This document shows, piece after piece, positions 26,151 through 35,380 of a stretch of 64,000 nucleotides of DNA. The stretch comes from Spirochaetota bacterium. GTDB taxonomy: Bacteria; Spirochaetota; Spirochaetia; Treponematales; Treponemataceae. A program made the translations under genes and the position numbers. Below the pieces are notes generated by a model, which had not been told where the DNA came from, made no database searches, and saw only the letters and a list, made by a program, of their open reading frames with translations. Location of the stretch: NCBI GenBank assembly GCA_023398165.1, contig JAEWSQ010000007.1, positions 248,001 to 312,000 on the forward strand. The letters run 5' to 3'. Position 1 is the stretch's first letter. Every line of letters begins with the position of its first letter.

Positions 26151-28811
26151 ATGTTTAAAAATATTCGATTCTTTTTTGTATTGCTGTTTTGTTGTTCTTT
26201 TACTCTTTTCGCTTTCGATATACCGGTTTATGTACAAGACGGAGTGCTTCTAATACCGCTCGAAGGGGTAGAAGTAAAGTGCCGGTATAAAAAAAATGAA
26301 TCCAAAACATTTATAACAGATGAAACCGGACAAACACTCCTTATTCTGCCGGATAATACCTTGTTTCCGGTTACCATAACCGTTTCAACACCCGGTTATA
26401 ACGAAACGAGTATAGAATTGACTCATAAAAACGCAGTGTTAACATCCAGAAATCCGCTTCTTATTACCATGAATTTAACCATGGTAGTCGAAGGGGAAGA
26501 ACTTGTTGTACAGGGAACAAGGGTTGGAAAAACAGATGATAAAACCGGCGTCTCATTGGTACGGACAAGCGAAGAAATGAAGAGTACTGCACAGGTTGGT
26601 GTGGTGGAAGATGTAATGAACTCTGTTTCTATGCTTCCCGGAGTCGGTTTTAAGCTTGGAATGAATGTGGAACCTTCAATCCGGGGAGGGTATCCTAAAG
26701 AGATGGGAGTAACCTTTGACGGAGTGTATCTTCTTGAGCCGTATTACTGGGATGGGATGGTTTCCATTCTGAGTCCCTACATGGTAGATACCGTAAAACT
26801 TTCGATCGGAGTTTTTTCATCCCGCTACGGACAGGGCTGTTCCGGACTTCTTGATGCTTCCAGTATAAAAATTGAGGATGCAAAAAAAATAACTCTTAAT
26901 ATTTCTACAATATCGGCTGATATTGCTGCTTCGCTCCCTCTTGGTAAAAAAAATTACCTCTTTCTCTACGGTCATGCAACAGAGCTTACTGCTGCCAAAT
27001 GGATTAATTACGGTATTTTGGGCTTTTGTGAAGAGTATTTATCTTCCGTTATTGATCCGGGCTGGCAGAGTATGAGAGAAAACCTTCTTGTAATAAAAGA
27101 AATGCCTCATATTTTCAATGCATATATTAAGTGGGATGCCTCTCCTGTATCTGATATACGTTTTTCGGTGAACGGTCTTTTTTCACATGACGGTATCAGG
27201 CTCGAAGAAAAATTCAAGCGTGATGATGATTCAAGAGAAGCATACTATGCAGAATTGTACAGCAAAGACCCGCCTTATTACAGCATTTATCAACTACGGT
27301 ATAAGAATTTACAGGGTTTAGCATCACTCGATTTTAGCTATCTGATTACAAAAAAAATCCGGGTGCATAGTATTCTGTCATGGACACTGCACTCAGAAAA
27401 AATTGATAACTGGTTATATAATTTATCTGCATATGATGACATTGTTTTTACAAGGGAAGAGGGCACTTACTCAACTGTATTCAGATGCGCAGAGGATGAC
27501 AAGGTCGATATTTCAACGTCAATTATGCACCAGTTTCATGGAAAATTAGAAAACGAAATAGAAATTGCAGACATCTCATTGCTGGTTTTTGGTTTTGAAG
27601 AAGTTTTAAAGAAATCGAACAATGAAGAATATAGTTATAATAAACAGATGTTTTATGAGAAGGATGGAGACACTCTTCTTCCCCTGCAGGGACCGGCAAT
27701 AACTAGTCAGTTTAGTGTTCCCGGGAATTCCCTTCTTACAAGCAGCGCATTTGCTGTGTGGAATTTCGGCAATGATAAATCGCTCTTTGAAGGGGAGGCT
27801 GGTCTACGCGCAGAACACTATTACCTGTGGAACAAAAACACAGATTTTGAAATGAACTCTGTTCCCTTTATTAATCCGCGTGCAACTATAATGTACACCC
27901 CGGTTAGAAATACAAAGATTACCGAGAAAGTTTCATTCAGTGCAGGAAGCGGACTTTTTTCTTCAGTAAATGATGCAGCCTGTGAAATTCAAAAATCCCA
28001 TGCCTCTATACCTCTTACACCCGACACCAACTGGACTTCTGTATTGGGTACCTCTGTGCATTTTCAAAACGGCATACAATTTTCTCTTGAGGGGTATTAT
28101 AAACAGTATGTATCACGAATGTATGTGTATGCTGATAAACGCACTATAGAACAGGCTGAATATCATACAGGAGCTGACGGAAAGGGGTGGGTGTTCGGTG
28201 CAGATTTAATGATTGAAAAAACCATAAATGACTGGATAGACGGCTATATGACGTATTCTTATTTATATGCACGTTTTATGAATCCGGTATCAGCGCAGTA
28301 CGAAAGTCAAACGACAACAAACGGAGATCCTCTTGGCCTGTGGTATTATCCGTCGTATCACCGGTTTCATACCTGTAATTATGTATTCAACGTCCGGATG
28401 AAAAAAGAAGTGACGTTAACGGTAAGCGGTTCTATAGCAAGCGGAAGCCCCCGTAAAAAATATATTGATAAATCAAAAGAATACCTTGAAGGAAGTTTTA
28501 CAGATCCCGGACTCAATGACCGGATGTATCTTGCATTGTACAGCGACACTGACCGCAATTATATTGACTGGCCTGTAGATATCCGCTTAAGTAAAAAAGG
28601 ATCATTCAAAAAAAATTCGGCACACACATGGGAATGGTATATTGGGGTAGAGAATATCGCCAGCATTCCCTCAGCGCTTATTAAAATGAATAAGGCAGAA
28701 GAAGAAGGTGTTTATTTTGAGTCATCCGGCTGGACAGTTGGCAAAGGGCTCCTTTTGGTTGATCTTGGGTTTTTCCCTATACCTTCGTTCGGTGTAAAGT
28801 TACAGTTCTAG
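26151..28811 (+). CDS. TonB-dependent-receptor-like outer membrane protein
   Basis: 886 residues. The signal peptide ends near LFAFD. Residues ~25-110 look like a carboxypeptidase-regulatory-like beta-sandwich, and ~125-240 like a receptor plug domain (VVQGTRV, VEDVMNSVSMLPGVG, IRGGYPKEMGVTFDGVYL, SRYGQGCSGLLDA). The rest is beta-barrel sequence rich in aromatic residues, ending in phenylalanine (FGVKLQF) as outer membrane proteins do. It probably imports or secretes a bulky ligand; no ligand can be named. GGAG before the ATG. No TonB/ExbB/ExbD gene is in the window. Confidence 0.82.
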   Translation: MFKNIRFFFVLLFCCSFTLFAFDIPVYVQDGVLLIPLEGVEVKCRYKKNESKTFITDETGQTLLILPDNTLFPVTITVSTPGYNETSIELTHKNAVLTSRNPLLITMNLTMVVEGEELVVQGTRVGKTDDKTGVSLVRTSEEMKSTAQVGVVEDVMNSVSMLPGVGFKLGMNVEPSIRGGYPKEMGVTFDGVYLLEPYYWDGMVSILSPYMVDTVKLSIGVFSSRYGQGCSGLLDASSIKIEDAKKITLNISTISADIAASLPLGKKNYLFLYGHATELTAAKWINYGILGFCEEYLSSVIDPGWQSMRENLLVIKEMPHIFNAYIKWDASPVSDIRFSVNGLFSHDGIRLEEKFKRDDDSREAYYAELYSKDPPYYSIYQLRYKNLQGLASLDFSYLITKKIRVHSILSWTLHSEKIDNWLYNLSAYDDIVFTREEGTYSTVFRCAEDDKVDISTSIMHQFHGKLENEIEIADISLLVFGFEEVLKKSNNEEYSYNKQMFYEKDGDTLLPLQGPAITSQFSVPGNSLLTSSAFAVWNFGNDKSLFEGEAGLRAEHYYLWNKNTDFEMNSVPFINPRATIMYTPVRNTKITEKVSFSAGSGLFSSVNDAACEIQKSHASIPLTPDTNWTSVLGTSVHFQNGIQFSLEGYYKQYVSRMYVYADKRTIEQAEYHTGADGKGWVFGADLMIEKTINDWIDGYMTYSYLYARFMNPVSAQYESQTTTNGDPLGLWYYPSYHRFHTCNYVFNVRMKKEVTLTVSGSIASGSPRKKYIDKSKEYLEGSFTDPGLNDRMYLALYSDTDRNYIDWPVDIRLSKKGSFKKNSAHTWEWYIGVENIASIPSALIKMNKAEEEGVYFESSGWTVGKGLLLVDLGFFPIPSFGVKLQF

Positions 28812-28970
28812 TTCATTCTAAAAAACGCTAATCAATACAAACAACATATCATCACAGATTAGATATTGGAAACTATCTGAGCTTTCCCTTAAGCTCCCTT
28901 GTTTTGCCCGAAACTCCGTGCCGCCTGCGGATTCCTCTTCGCGCCTTTGCGTCTTCGCGTGAGCCTCTTC
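28812..28970. other. Intergenic gap with dispersed GC-rich repeat word
   Basis: No gene seen. At 28935-28964 lies a CTTCGCG-CCTTTGCG-TCTTCGCG-TGAGC string, a CTTYGCG-type word reiterated three times. A related CAAAGACGCAGAG occurs at 52038-52050. Such reiterated words are widely scattered in intergenic DNA of unrelated bacteria; no function is known to me. Confidence 0.4.
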
Positions 28971-29456
28971 TTATTGTACAATTGCCCTTACAAAGATCCA
29001 TATAAAAAAGCCGACGCTTATGAGTTTCATTCCTGTTCCCAGTAAAAATCCTGCGAAGGCTGCAAGGGCGGCTTTAAAAGCACGCTTTGTATTACGGCGG
29101 TCGTGGAGAAGTTCTCCAATAAAGGCGCCTGCAAAGGGTCCCAAAATAATACCTGGAGGACCTGCAAAAATTCCTGCAATGAGCCCAAGTGTTGCGCCCC
29201 AGGTTCCGGCCTTAGATCCGCCTGATTTTTTGGTTAAAATGACAGGGGCAAGATTATCGAGAATTGAAACTATTACTGCCGCAATAAGACAGATTATCAC
29301 AACAGTTAGTGAAAGCTCTGCCTTATCTGAAAAATAGGCGAGGAGTATTCCAAGCCATGCAAGAGGAACCCCGGGAATTACGGGAACAATACAGCCTATG
29401 AGGCCTGTAAGCAGGGCAAGTGATGCTCCTGCGAGGAGTAAAATATCGGTAATCAT
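28971..29456 (-). CDS. DUF456 family small membrane protein
   Basis: 161 residues from ATG 29456; a TTG twelve codons upstream is possible and has a nearer AAAGGA. Four to five hydrophobic segments with many Gly and Pro, including the DUF456 pattern GLIGCIVPVIPGVPLAWLGILLAYF and GGSKAGTWGATLGLIAGIFAGPPGIILGPFAGAFIGELL. Function of the family is unknown. Stand-alone minus-strand gene divergent from the ankyrin lipoprotein. Confidence 0.88.
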   Translation of the reverse strand: MITDILLLAGASLALLTGLIGCIVPVIPGVPLAWLGILLAYFSDKAELSLTVVIICLIAAVIVSILDNLAPVILTKKSGGSKAGTWGATLGLIAGIFAGPPGIILGPFAGAFIGELLHDRRNTKRAFKAALAAFAGFLLGTGMKLISVGFFIWIFVRAIVQ

Positions 29457-29549
29457 GGCATTAAATGTACGATACTTTTTCCTTTGAGGCAATATTATTT
29501 CACTTGAATGCCGGAAAAAATAATGCTAGAGTACAAAAAAGGAGTCTTA

Positions 29550-30578
29550 ATGAAAAAAATTATCCTTCTATTAACGGCGGTCAGTATACTGTTTTCCTGT
29601 GCTTCAAAACCGGTTTCTGATCCCGCTCAGTATTCAGTTTCCCGCTCGGTGTCAGTTTCACTCGGCTCTTTTAAATACAATTTAAAAAAAGTTGTAGAAG
29701 AAAAACAGCGGTTTGTTCCTATTCAAAAAAATCATTCTATTGCTCAGGCTGTTTTTGCATTTACCAATGAAGCGGATGCTCCGTTTGAACCGCTCGATGA
29801 TTCTGTTATAGAGCTTGTCTGTCTTTCACCTGATAATTCCCTTCAATTCTTTCCTGCCGAAGATCCCTTTGCAGTAAGCTTTACCCCTCTAACCATGAAG
29901 CCGGTCAGGGAGAAAAAAAACATTGCACCGTTTACAAGTTCAAATATCACGTACTATTTTGTATATCCTCAGAAAGATAAACCTGTTTTTATTTCATTCA
30001 ATAGAACCTCAGTTATTAATCTTCTCCTCAATGATGATGCGTCCCTTTTAACTGCTATGGAACACTATGCCTATGTTGAAACGGCTGTCAGCAATGCTCA
30101 GCATCAGTCTTTTGAGGAAATTGATGTATTCATGAAAGAATATGCCGTGGCGATAGATGAAACCGATTCTAGAAATAAAACAATGCTGATATCAGCTATT
30201 GTCAGTCATAATGACGATCTGTTTGAGTCTCTTGTGATTCACGGTGCTGACATTTTTAAAAAAACAACCGTGGGCGGATATTCTTTTACTCCCCTTCATG
30301 CAGCGGTTCTTTCCTGTAATGCTTTTGCCCTCGATGTTCTCATTTCAAAAGGAGCTGTTCTTGAGAACGGCAGCGGTAATAGTCCGGCCTCCCTTGCGGT
30401 GAAGATGCGGAATATTGAGGCTCTTGAGTTTTTAGCCGGGCGCGGTTATGACTTTTCAGCTCTTAAAATACGCGACGATGTCTTTACCGATAAGCTTTTT
30501 ACACCTTTGATCTATGCCAGAAGAAACTCATACAGCGACGTTGAACAGTTTTTTCTTTCGGTATCTGAAAGAGAGTAG
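29550..30578 (+). CDS. Lipoprotein with C-terminal ankyrin repeats
   Basis: 342 residues from ATG 29550 (AAGGAG upstream); an in-frame earlier start lacks a ribosome site. Signal peptide with lipobox ILFSC. Residues ~20-190 are an unrecognised domain. Residues ~205-340 hold about four ankyrin-like repeats (NKTMLISAIVSHNDDLFESLVIHGAD, FTPLHAAVLSCNAFALDVLISKGA, NSPASLAVKMRNIEALEFLAGRG). It is a probable lipoprotein that binds another protein through the repeats. Convergent with the DUF2974 gene, eight bases apart. Confidence 0.85.
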   Translation: MKKIILLLTAVSILFSCASKPVSDPAQYSVSRSVSVSLGSFKYNLKKVVEEKQRFVPIQKNHSIAQAVFAFTNEADAPFEPLDDSVIELVCLSPDNSLQFFPAEDPFAVSFTPLTMKPVREKKNIAPFTSSNITYYFVYPQKDKPVFISFNRTSVINLLLNDDASLLTAMEHYAYVETAVSNAQHQSFEEIDVFMKEYAVAIDETDSRNKTMLISAIVSHNDDLFESLVIHGADIFKKTTVGGYSFTPLHAAVLSCNAFALDVLISKGAVLENGSGNSPASLAVKMRNIEALEFLAGRGYDFSALKIRDDVFTDKLFTPLIYARRNSYSDVEQFFLSVSERE

Positions 30579-30585
30579 TACTTTT

Positions 30586-31701
30586 TTACTTCTTCTTCTG
30601 CTCCGCCTGCTGTTTTTTCACGGAACCTGCAGCCTGAATAAGAATATAAAAGGCATTTTTAATTACATCCCTTGTACCGGAATCCATAGAAGCAAGCGAT
30701 TTTAAAATTGAACCGGAATACTTTATCCAGTTATTCGCAAGATCGGAGAGTGTTTTTGCCTTTGTTGTTTCGAGCACGTTAAAAAAGGCATCAATGAAGA
30801 GTTCCCTCTCTTTTGTTTCAACCCTTGACAGCCATTCTTTAAGCGTTTTATCCAGAAAAACGCTTTCCTCCGTTAAAGATGTGCTTCTAACAAATTCCTT
30901 TCCCATGATCTGCCAGGAAAAAGGATCGTGCTGCATAATGCCGGTTTCGGTACTTTCTATAATTGTATATCCTTCTTCATGTTCAAGAAGCAGTCCTACG
31001 ATCGAAGACTGAGGTATGAAGGTATGAAGTTTTTTTGTCATGTTCTGAAAATTCTTTTTTATTAATATTTCTTTTTGAAAGCCGGGGCCGTCATTATTAT
31101 ATACTGCGGTAATTCTGTTTGCTGCCAGTGGCGGTACGCAGGAAGCGGCATAGGCTGCGAGGTTCCCCCCTTTGGAATGGCCTCCTGTAATAAACCTGCC
31201 CCGTAAAACTGACAACGCTTTGGTAATGTAAGCAACGGCTTCGAGCTGAGACGGAACAGCATCCAGAAAAGCCATATTAAAATCTTCTTTCCAGCCGACC
31301 AGTGTATCATCGGTTCCCCGGAATGCCGTGAAATGATGATTTTTCATGTAGGTAAAGGTGAGGGCGGAAAATTGTTTTTCAGTCGCCTCGTCAATTTTGT
31401 CAACGTAAGAGCGTACTATACAGTCTTTAAATCGTGCGGTTTGGGCGGCATAGAGAAGGAGTTCAACCGTTTTCGGATTTATGAGCATACCTGTTTTCGA
31501 TTTTTTCTCAAAGTCTTCAGAGGAAGCGAACCTCTCCGCAAGTTCATATAAAGGCATTCCATTTAAAAATGAATCTGAAAGAATACCCGAGTAATCAAGA
31601 TAGGAGAGAGCGCAAAAAATGAGATTGTCAACTTCATTAAGCGGAGAAGATGAAAAGGGTATATCACCTCTCCATGCAAGATAATCCATCATACTAGGCA
31701 T
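30586..31701 (-). CDS. DUF2974 (Mbeg1-like) alpha/beta hydrolase
   Basis: 371 residues. The lipase-like core has a nucleophile elbow GGHSKGGNLA, preceded by FRGTDDTLVGWKEDFNMAF, both typical of the DUF2974/Mbeg1-like family. The Ser within GHSKG would be the nucleophile. There is no signal peptide, so it acts in the cytoplasm. The substrate is unknown. AAAGGAAG precedes the ATG. It lies 20 bases downstream of the TIGR01440 gene on the same strand, probably in one transcript. Confidence 0.87.
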   Translation of the reverse strand: MPSMMDYLAWRGDIPFSSSPLNEVDNLIFCALSYLDYSGILSDSFLNGMPLYELAERFASSEDFEKKSKTGMLINPKTVELLLYAAQTARFKDCIVRSYVDKIDEATEKQFSALTFTYMKNHHFTAFRGTDDTLVGWKEDFNMAFLDAVPSQLEAVAYITKALSVLRGRFITGGHSKGGNLAAYAASCVPPLAANRITAVYNNDGPGFQKEILIKKNFQNMTKKLHTFIPQSSIVGLLLEHEEGYTIIESTETGIMQHDPFSWQIMGKEFVRSTSLTEESVFLDKTLKEWLSRVETKERELFIDAFFNVLETTKAKTLSDLANNWIKYSGSILKSLASMDSGTRDVIKNAFYILIQAAGSVKKQQAEQKKK

Positions 31702-31721
31702 AATTCACTTCCTTTTAATTT

Positions 31722-32273
31722 TCAGACAAGTTCAGAATCGTACACTGCGCGGCTTCCGCCTATATACTTTGCTCTTGTTCTGGCGCAGACAACCGTTGCG
31801 CTGCCTATTTTCTGTATGCTGGTTCTAACCGGTACGGCAACCGGTTTTAAATGCATGCCTATAAGGGTTAACCCTATATCAATACCGAGATCCGCCTGAA
31901 CATTTTCAACAAGAACTGCTTTTTTCATTGTTTTAAATGCGTATTCTGCCGCAGCGCCTCCTGCATGAAGAACAGGAACGGCATTTACCCGTACTAAATT
32001 ATGAGCTGTTATATACTCTTTTTCAACGACAAGACACCGGTTTAAATGTTCACAGCATTGTACTGCAAGATACAATGAATGCTTTTTGCAGAATGAGAAT
32101 AGAACGGTAATAACTTCTTCAGCAATTTCGGCGCTTCCGCCGCTTCCGATCTTTTTCCCGGCAATTTCGCTCGTACTGCAGCCCGCAATGAGGAGGCTTC
32201 CTTTTTCCGGTTTTGCAGCGGCGTATAATTCGGCGAGAGCCTTTTCAAGCTGTTTCGTAATTTCACTTTTCAT
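31722..32273 (-). CDS. TIGR01440 / UPF0340 (YwlG-like) family protein
   Basis: 183 residues, the full family length. Conserved stretches LLIAGCSTSEIAGKKIG, VQCCEHLNRCLVVE, HAGGAAAEYAF and ADLGIDIGLTLIGMHLKPV are characteristic. The family function is unknown. GGAAGG precedes the ATG. Likely co-transcribed with the downstream hydrolase. Confidence 0.93.
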   Translation of the reverse strand: MKSEITKQLEKALAELYAAAKPEKGSLLIAGCSTSEIAGKKIGSGGSAEIAEEVITVLFSFCKKHSLYLAVQCCEHLNRCLVVEKEYITAHNLVRVNAVPVLHAGGAAAEYAFKTMKKAVLVENVQADLGIDIGLTLIGMHLKPVAVPVRTSIQKIGSATVVCARTRAKYIGGSRAVYDSELV

Positions 32274-32313
32274 ACAAACCTTCCCGATGGAAAGTATAGC
32301 ACAAGGGAATCAG

Positions 32314-33123
32314 TTAGTCTTTTAGTTTATCAACACAATCAGGATACACCGGATTATATTGTGAAAGGAAAATATACAGCATTTCCCGGTTTTTTACACC
32401 GAAAAAACGGAATATCTCCAGCATTTCTTTTTTGATCACAGAAATACTTATTGCAAGTTTGTCAGCAACTTCTTTATAGGATGCAATACCCTGCATGGTA
32501 AGATAAATACATTGTATCTGCCGTTCCGTGAAATCATAATCCTGAAAGACCAGGAGGGAACCAGGTTTGGGCAGTATAGAATCTCCTTTCTGTGATATCA
32601 GCGGAAATTCAGGGAGAAGATGTGATAATTTCGAATATAGTGCTGAATAGATGCAGACATAGGTGGAAATATTGAAGACTGATATTCCTAAGGCAAAGAA
32701 AAAACGGTGGCTTCCGTATGGAAAAAGCGACAGCAGTACAATTACCCATGACAAAAGGACAATTGCAACTTTTAACATAAATTTCCTGACGAAAAAGCCC
32801 CAGGCAAAGAGCAGCAGCATAAGAAAGCCGTATAGAATTATACCGAGCATTTCATACCCTATAAGAACAGTATAAAAGCATTCAACAATAACAACAGTAA
32901 GGGTGAATTCTTTTTTGGAGGGAAAGATCATTATCAGTATGCATACGACCATGGAAAATGCATTTACACAATAGGTTGTTAATTGAACATACGGAACAAG
33001 TGTATTAGGATTATCTATTCCATAGAGGTAATCAATAACGACAGACATACCCAGAGCCAGGAACCCCGAGAGTCCCAGCAGCCTGAAAGGATTTATAACA
33101 GGATGATTTTTTTTAATCTTCAT
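32314..33123 (-). CDS. Membrane-bound LuxR/GerE-type HTH regulator
   Basis: 269 residues. About six membrane helices (~15-175) precede a C-terminal helix-turn-helix of the GerE type (~205-262: FTERQIQCIYLTMQGIASYKEVADKLAISISVIKKEMLEIFRFFGV). It resembles membrane-anchored transcription factors, common in spirochaetes, that sense at the membrane and bind DNA directly. No kinase or receiver domain is present. There is no Shine-Dalgarno; the -10 box TATAAT is ten bases from the ATG, suggesting a leaderless mRNA. The regulated genes are unknown. Confidence 0.82.
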   Translation of the reverse strand: MKIKKNHPVINPFRLLGLSGFLALGMSVVIDYLYGIDNPNTLVPYVQLTTYCVNAFSMVVCILIMIFPSKKEFTLTVVIVECFYTVLIGYEMLGIILYGFLMLLLFAWGFFVRKFMLKVAIVLLSWVIVLLSLFPYGSHRFFFALGISVFNISTYVCIYSALYSKLSHLLPEFPLISQKGDSILPKPGSLLVFQDYDFTERQIQCIYLTMQGIASYKEVADKLAISISVIKKEMLEIFRFFGVKNREMLYIFLSQYNPVYPDCVDKLKD

Positions 33124-33133
33124 ATTAAGAATA

Positions 33134-33161
33134 ATTATAACGTATTACTGTAAAAAAACAA
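33134..33161 (-). promoter_or_regulatory. Promoter of the membrane LuxR-type gene
   Basis: TTGTTT (33156-33161), a 16-base spacer and a perfect TATAAT (33134-33139) on the minus strand. Only ten bases separate the -10 box from the ATG at 33123, leaving a leader of about three bases and no ribosome site. Confidence 0.65.
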
Positions 33162-33225
33162 GTTTTGGAGCTTTTTACCGGATTTTGATGTTTCTCTCAA
33201 TGAGCTGCCGAATACGGTACGGTTA

Positions 33226-34233
33226 TCAGGTTTTCTTTAAACTCAAATAATATGAACAGAACTGGCAGTTATTATCGGTTTTGCCGCAGCCTGGAAATAC
33301 ATGATTTTCTTCTTCCATTCTTTTTGCTTCTTTTAATAAGCCTTTTTCAAAGACAGTGTCAATGATTCCCATGGTTTTGGAATTGCTTAAAACCTGTTCC
33401 AGAGTCATGGTATACATAGAGCCTATGGTAAGTTTTTCGCTCTCATTAGCAAAACCGCAGCACGGTGCTATGGAACCGTCGGCATTAACATACAGCAGCT
33501 GTCCCGGCCCTTCGCAGTAATCCTCTGCAAACCATTCCCTGCTTTGCCAGAAATCAGGATCTGATGGAACGGATCCGGTCTGATGAATCCAGTTGATCCG
33601 TATGCTGTCGTTCTCATCCTCGTAGTAGATAAATGCATTTTCCAGAGGTTTTGAAAAAACGAGTTCAGACGGAAGCATACGTTTCCTGTTGCCCTCCTCA
33701 TCATAGTATGATACTGAAGCATTAAGCTCTGCCGAAAGCTTCTCAATCATTGAAACAGTAGCTTCATTTTCCGTATCCAGAATACTCTTTACAGCACTCA
33801 GTTCTATTACTCGTCTGTCTTTCCAGATTGAAAAAACGGTTTCTATGAACAGTGCTGTTTTTTCAGGATCCTGATTATGAAAAACATCGTAGCTGACGCA
33901 TATAGTTCCGTCAAAACCGGCTTTATATACGCCGTTTAGAACCTCTTGGAGCTCCTGTGTAGAATTGAACCATGAGGCATTTGTCATAATCCTGTCAAAA
34001 TACATCGTTTTCTCAACGGCAGTCTCGGTTATCTTCATTAAAAACTCAGGATACAAAAACGGCTCTCCGCCGGAAAACCCAATCCTGTCTATGCCGTTAT
34101 CGAGTGCAGTATTCAGAAATTTTTGCGCGCTTTGGATGTCAAGTTTCTGAGGTGTATTCGGTACAAAACAGTGGGAACAATGAAGATTGCACTGCTTTGA
34201 GGCTGCAAAAATTATTTCATACGGCTTATACAT
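33226..34233 (-). CDS. Radical SAM protein with SPASM-type C-terminus
   Basis: 335 residues from ATG 34233, which has GGAGGAGAG; the longer frame is not supported. The 4Fe-4S motif is CNLHCSHC (Cys15, Cys19, Cys22), followed by GFSGGEPFLYPEF. The C-terminal half has further cysteines (DYCEGPGQLLYVNADGSIAPCCGF, FPGCGKTDNNCQFCSYY), consistent with a SPASM or twitch domain for auxiliary clusters. Relatives modify peptides or carry out sulfatase and enzyme maturation; no substrate gene is adjacent. Divergent from the duplicated ABC operon. Confidence 0.88.
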   Translation of the reverse strand: MYKPYEIIFAASKQCNLHCSHCFVPNTPQKLDIQSAQKFLNTALDNGIDRIGFSGGEPFLYPEFLMKITETAVEKTMYFDRIMTNASWFNSTQELQEVLNGVYKAGFDGTICVSYDVFHNQDPEKTALFIETVFSIWKDRRVIELSAVKSILDTENEATVSMIEKLSAELNASVSYYDEEGNRKRMLPSELVFSKPLENAFIYYEDENDSIRINWIHQTGSVPSDPDFWQSREWFAEDYCEGPGQLLYVNADGSIAPCCGFANESEKLTIGSMYTMTLEQVLSNSKTMGIIDTVFEKGLLKEAKRMEEENHVFPGCGKTDNNCQFCSYYLSLKKT

Positions 34234-34354
34234 AACTCTCCTCCATAAATCAGCGCTGCCGGCACGATTTCTCAAGCGGCATGATTTGTTATGACAGAGT
34301 GATGAACAAGGTAAAAAAATCTAAAAAAATCGATATTTGTCTAGTTTCTATGCT

Positions 34355-34391
34355 TGCTCTAATATGTTAGAGTATAGTATATTTTACTATA
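34355..34391 (+). promoter_or_regulatory. Promoter with two tandem palindromes before the duplicated ABC operon
   Basis: TTGCTC (34355-34360) and TATATT (34378-34383) with a 17-base spacer form a promoter. Two exact inverted repeats overlap it: CTCTAA-TATG-TTAGAG (34357-34372) and TATAGTA-TATTT-TACTATA (34373-34391). These are adjoining and look like repressor operators covering the promoter. No regulator gene is adjacent. Confidence 0.6.
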
Positions 34392-34450
34392 TTTTAAAGT
34401 AACTTTTATGCTTTTTTTGCAAAAAGAACTGGAAAATAAAGGCAATAACT

Positions 34451-35380
34451 GTGGAAATGATACAAGTTGAGCACCTGACAAAAGATTACGGCTCCGGACG
34501 GGGAGTTTTCGATGTTACATTCTCTGTGCATAAGGGTGAGGTTTTTGGTTTCCTCGGTCCCAACGGTGCAGGAAAGACAACAACTATACGGCATATAATG
34601 GGTTTTTCCAAACCGCATGAAGGTAGAACAAGCGTTTCCGGCATTGACAGCTGGAAAAATCCCAGTGAAATACAGAGAACATTGGGGTATCTTCCCGGCG
34701 AACTCGCTTTTCCGCAGAATTTGAGCGGACTCAATTTTATTGCAATGATGGCGGAACTCAGAGGTCTGAAGGATATGTCTAAGATGGAATATCTTTCTAA
34801 GAAATTTGATCTTGATCCGAGGGGCAGCATTAAAAGAATGTCTTTGGGCACCAAGCGCAAACTTGCCATTGTCACCGCCTTTATGCACGATCCCGATATT
34901 CTGGTTTTGGACGAACCGACAAGCGGTCTGGACCCAATAATGCAGAAAGTGTTCACCGATTTTGTTCTGGAAGAAAAAAACAAGGGTAAAACGGTTTTAT
35001 TATCATCACACATATTTTCTGAAGTTGATGCGACGTGCGACAGAATTGCCATAATTAAAGACGGAAGAATCGTATCCACGGTTGTATCAGACAGTCTGCG
35101 TCATAACGAAAGCAAAGTATATAAACTCGAGTTTTCAAGCGATGAACAGTATTCGCGCTTTATTTCACAGGAGCATCTCGAAATTCAGTCAAAAAAGGCC
35201 GAAAAAAGACAGGTAAAGGTTCTTGTTAACGATGCAGATATTCACTCTTTTTTCTGCGCGCTGTCCGGGTATTCTGTGAACTTTATTAGTGAAATCAAGT
35301 TTACCCTTGAAGATTATTTTATGGATTTTTATGATGAGAATCTTTCGGTTGAGGAGGGCTTAAAAAATGTCGCTCATTGA
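34451..35380 (+). CDS. ABC transporter ATP-binding protein (first copy)
   Basis: 309 residues from GTG 34451 (AAAGG eight bases upstream; ATG two codons later is the alternative). Walker A GPNGAGKTT, signature region RMSLGTKRKL (divergent from LSGGQ), Walker B ILVLDEPTSGLDP and the switch His in LLSSHIFSEV are present, so it should hydrolyse ATP. A C-terminal ~80-residue domain follows the ATPase core, as in drug and antibiotic exporters. It ends inside the next ATPase gene with a 14-base overlap. Paralogue of that gene. Confidence 0.93.
   Translation: MEMIQVEHLTKDYGSGRGVFDVTFSVHKGEVFGFLGPNGAGKTTTIRHIMGFSKPHEGRTSVSGIDSWKNPSEIQRTLGYLPGELAFPQNLSGLNFIAMMAELRGLKDMSKMEYLSKKFDLDPRGSIKRMSLGTKRKLAIVTAFMHDPDILVLDEPTSGLDPIMQKVFTDFVLEEKNKGKTVLLSSHIFSEVDATCDRIAIIKDGRIVSTVVSDSLRHNESKVYKLEFSSDEQYSRFISQEHLEIQSKKAEKRQVKVLVNDADIHSFFCALSGYSVNFISEIKFTLEDYFMDFYDENLSVEEGLKNVAH

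Noticed and set aside
34302..34370. 22-codon peptide with two Cys between the radical SAM and ABC genes, as RiPP precursor.
   Set aside because: No clear ribosome site, ends inside the operator palindrome, no leader-core pattern.
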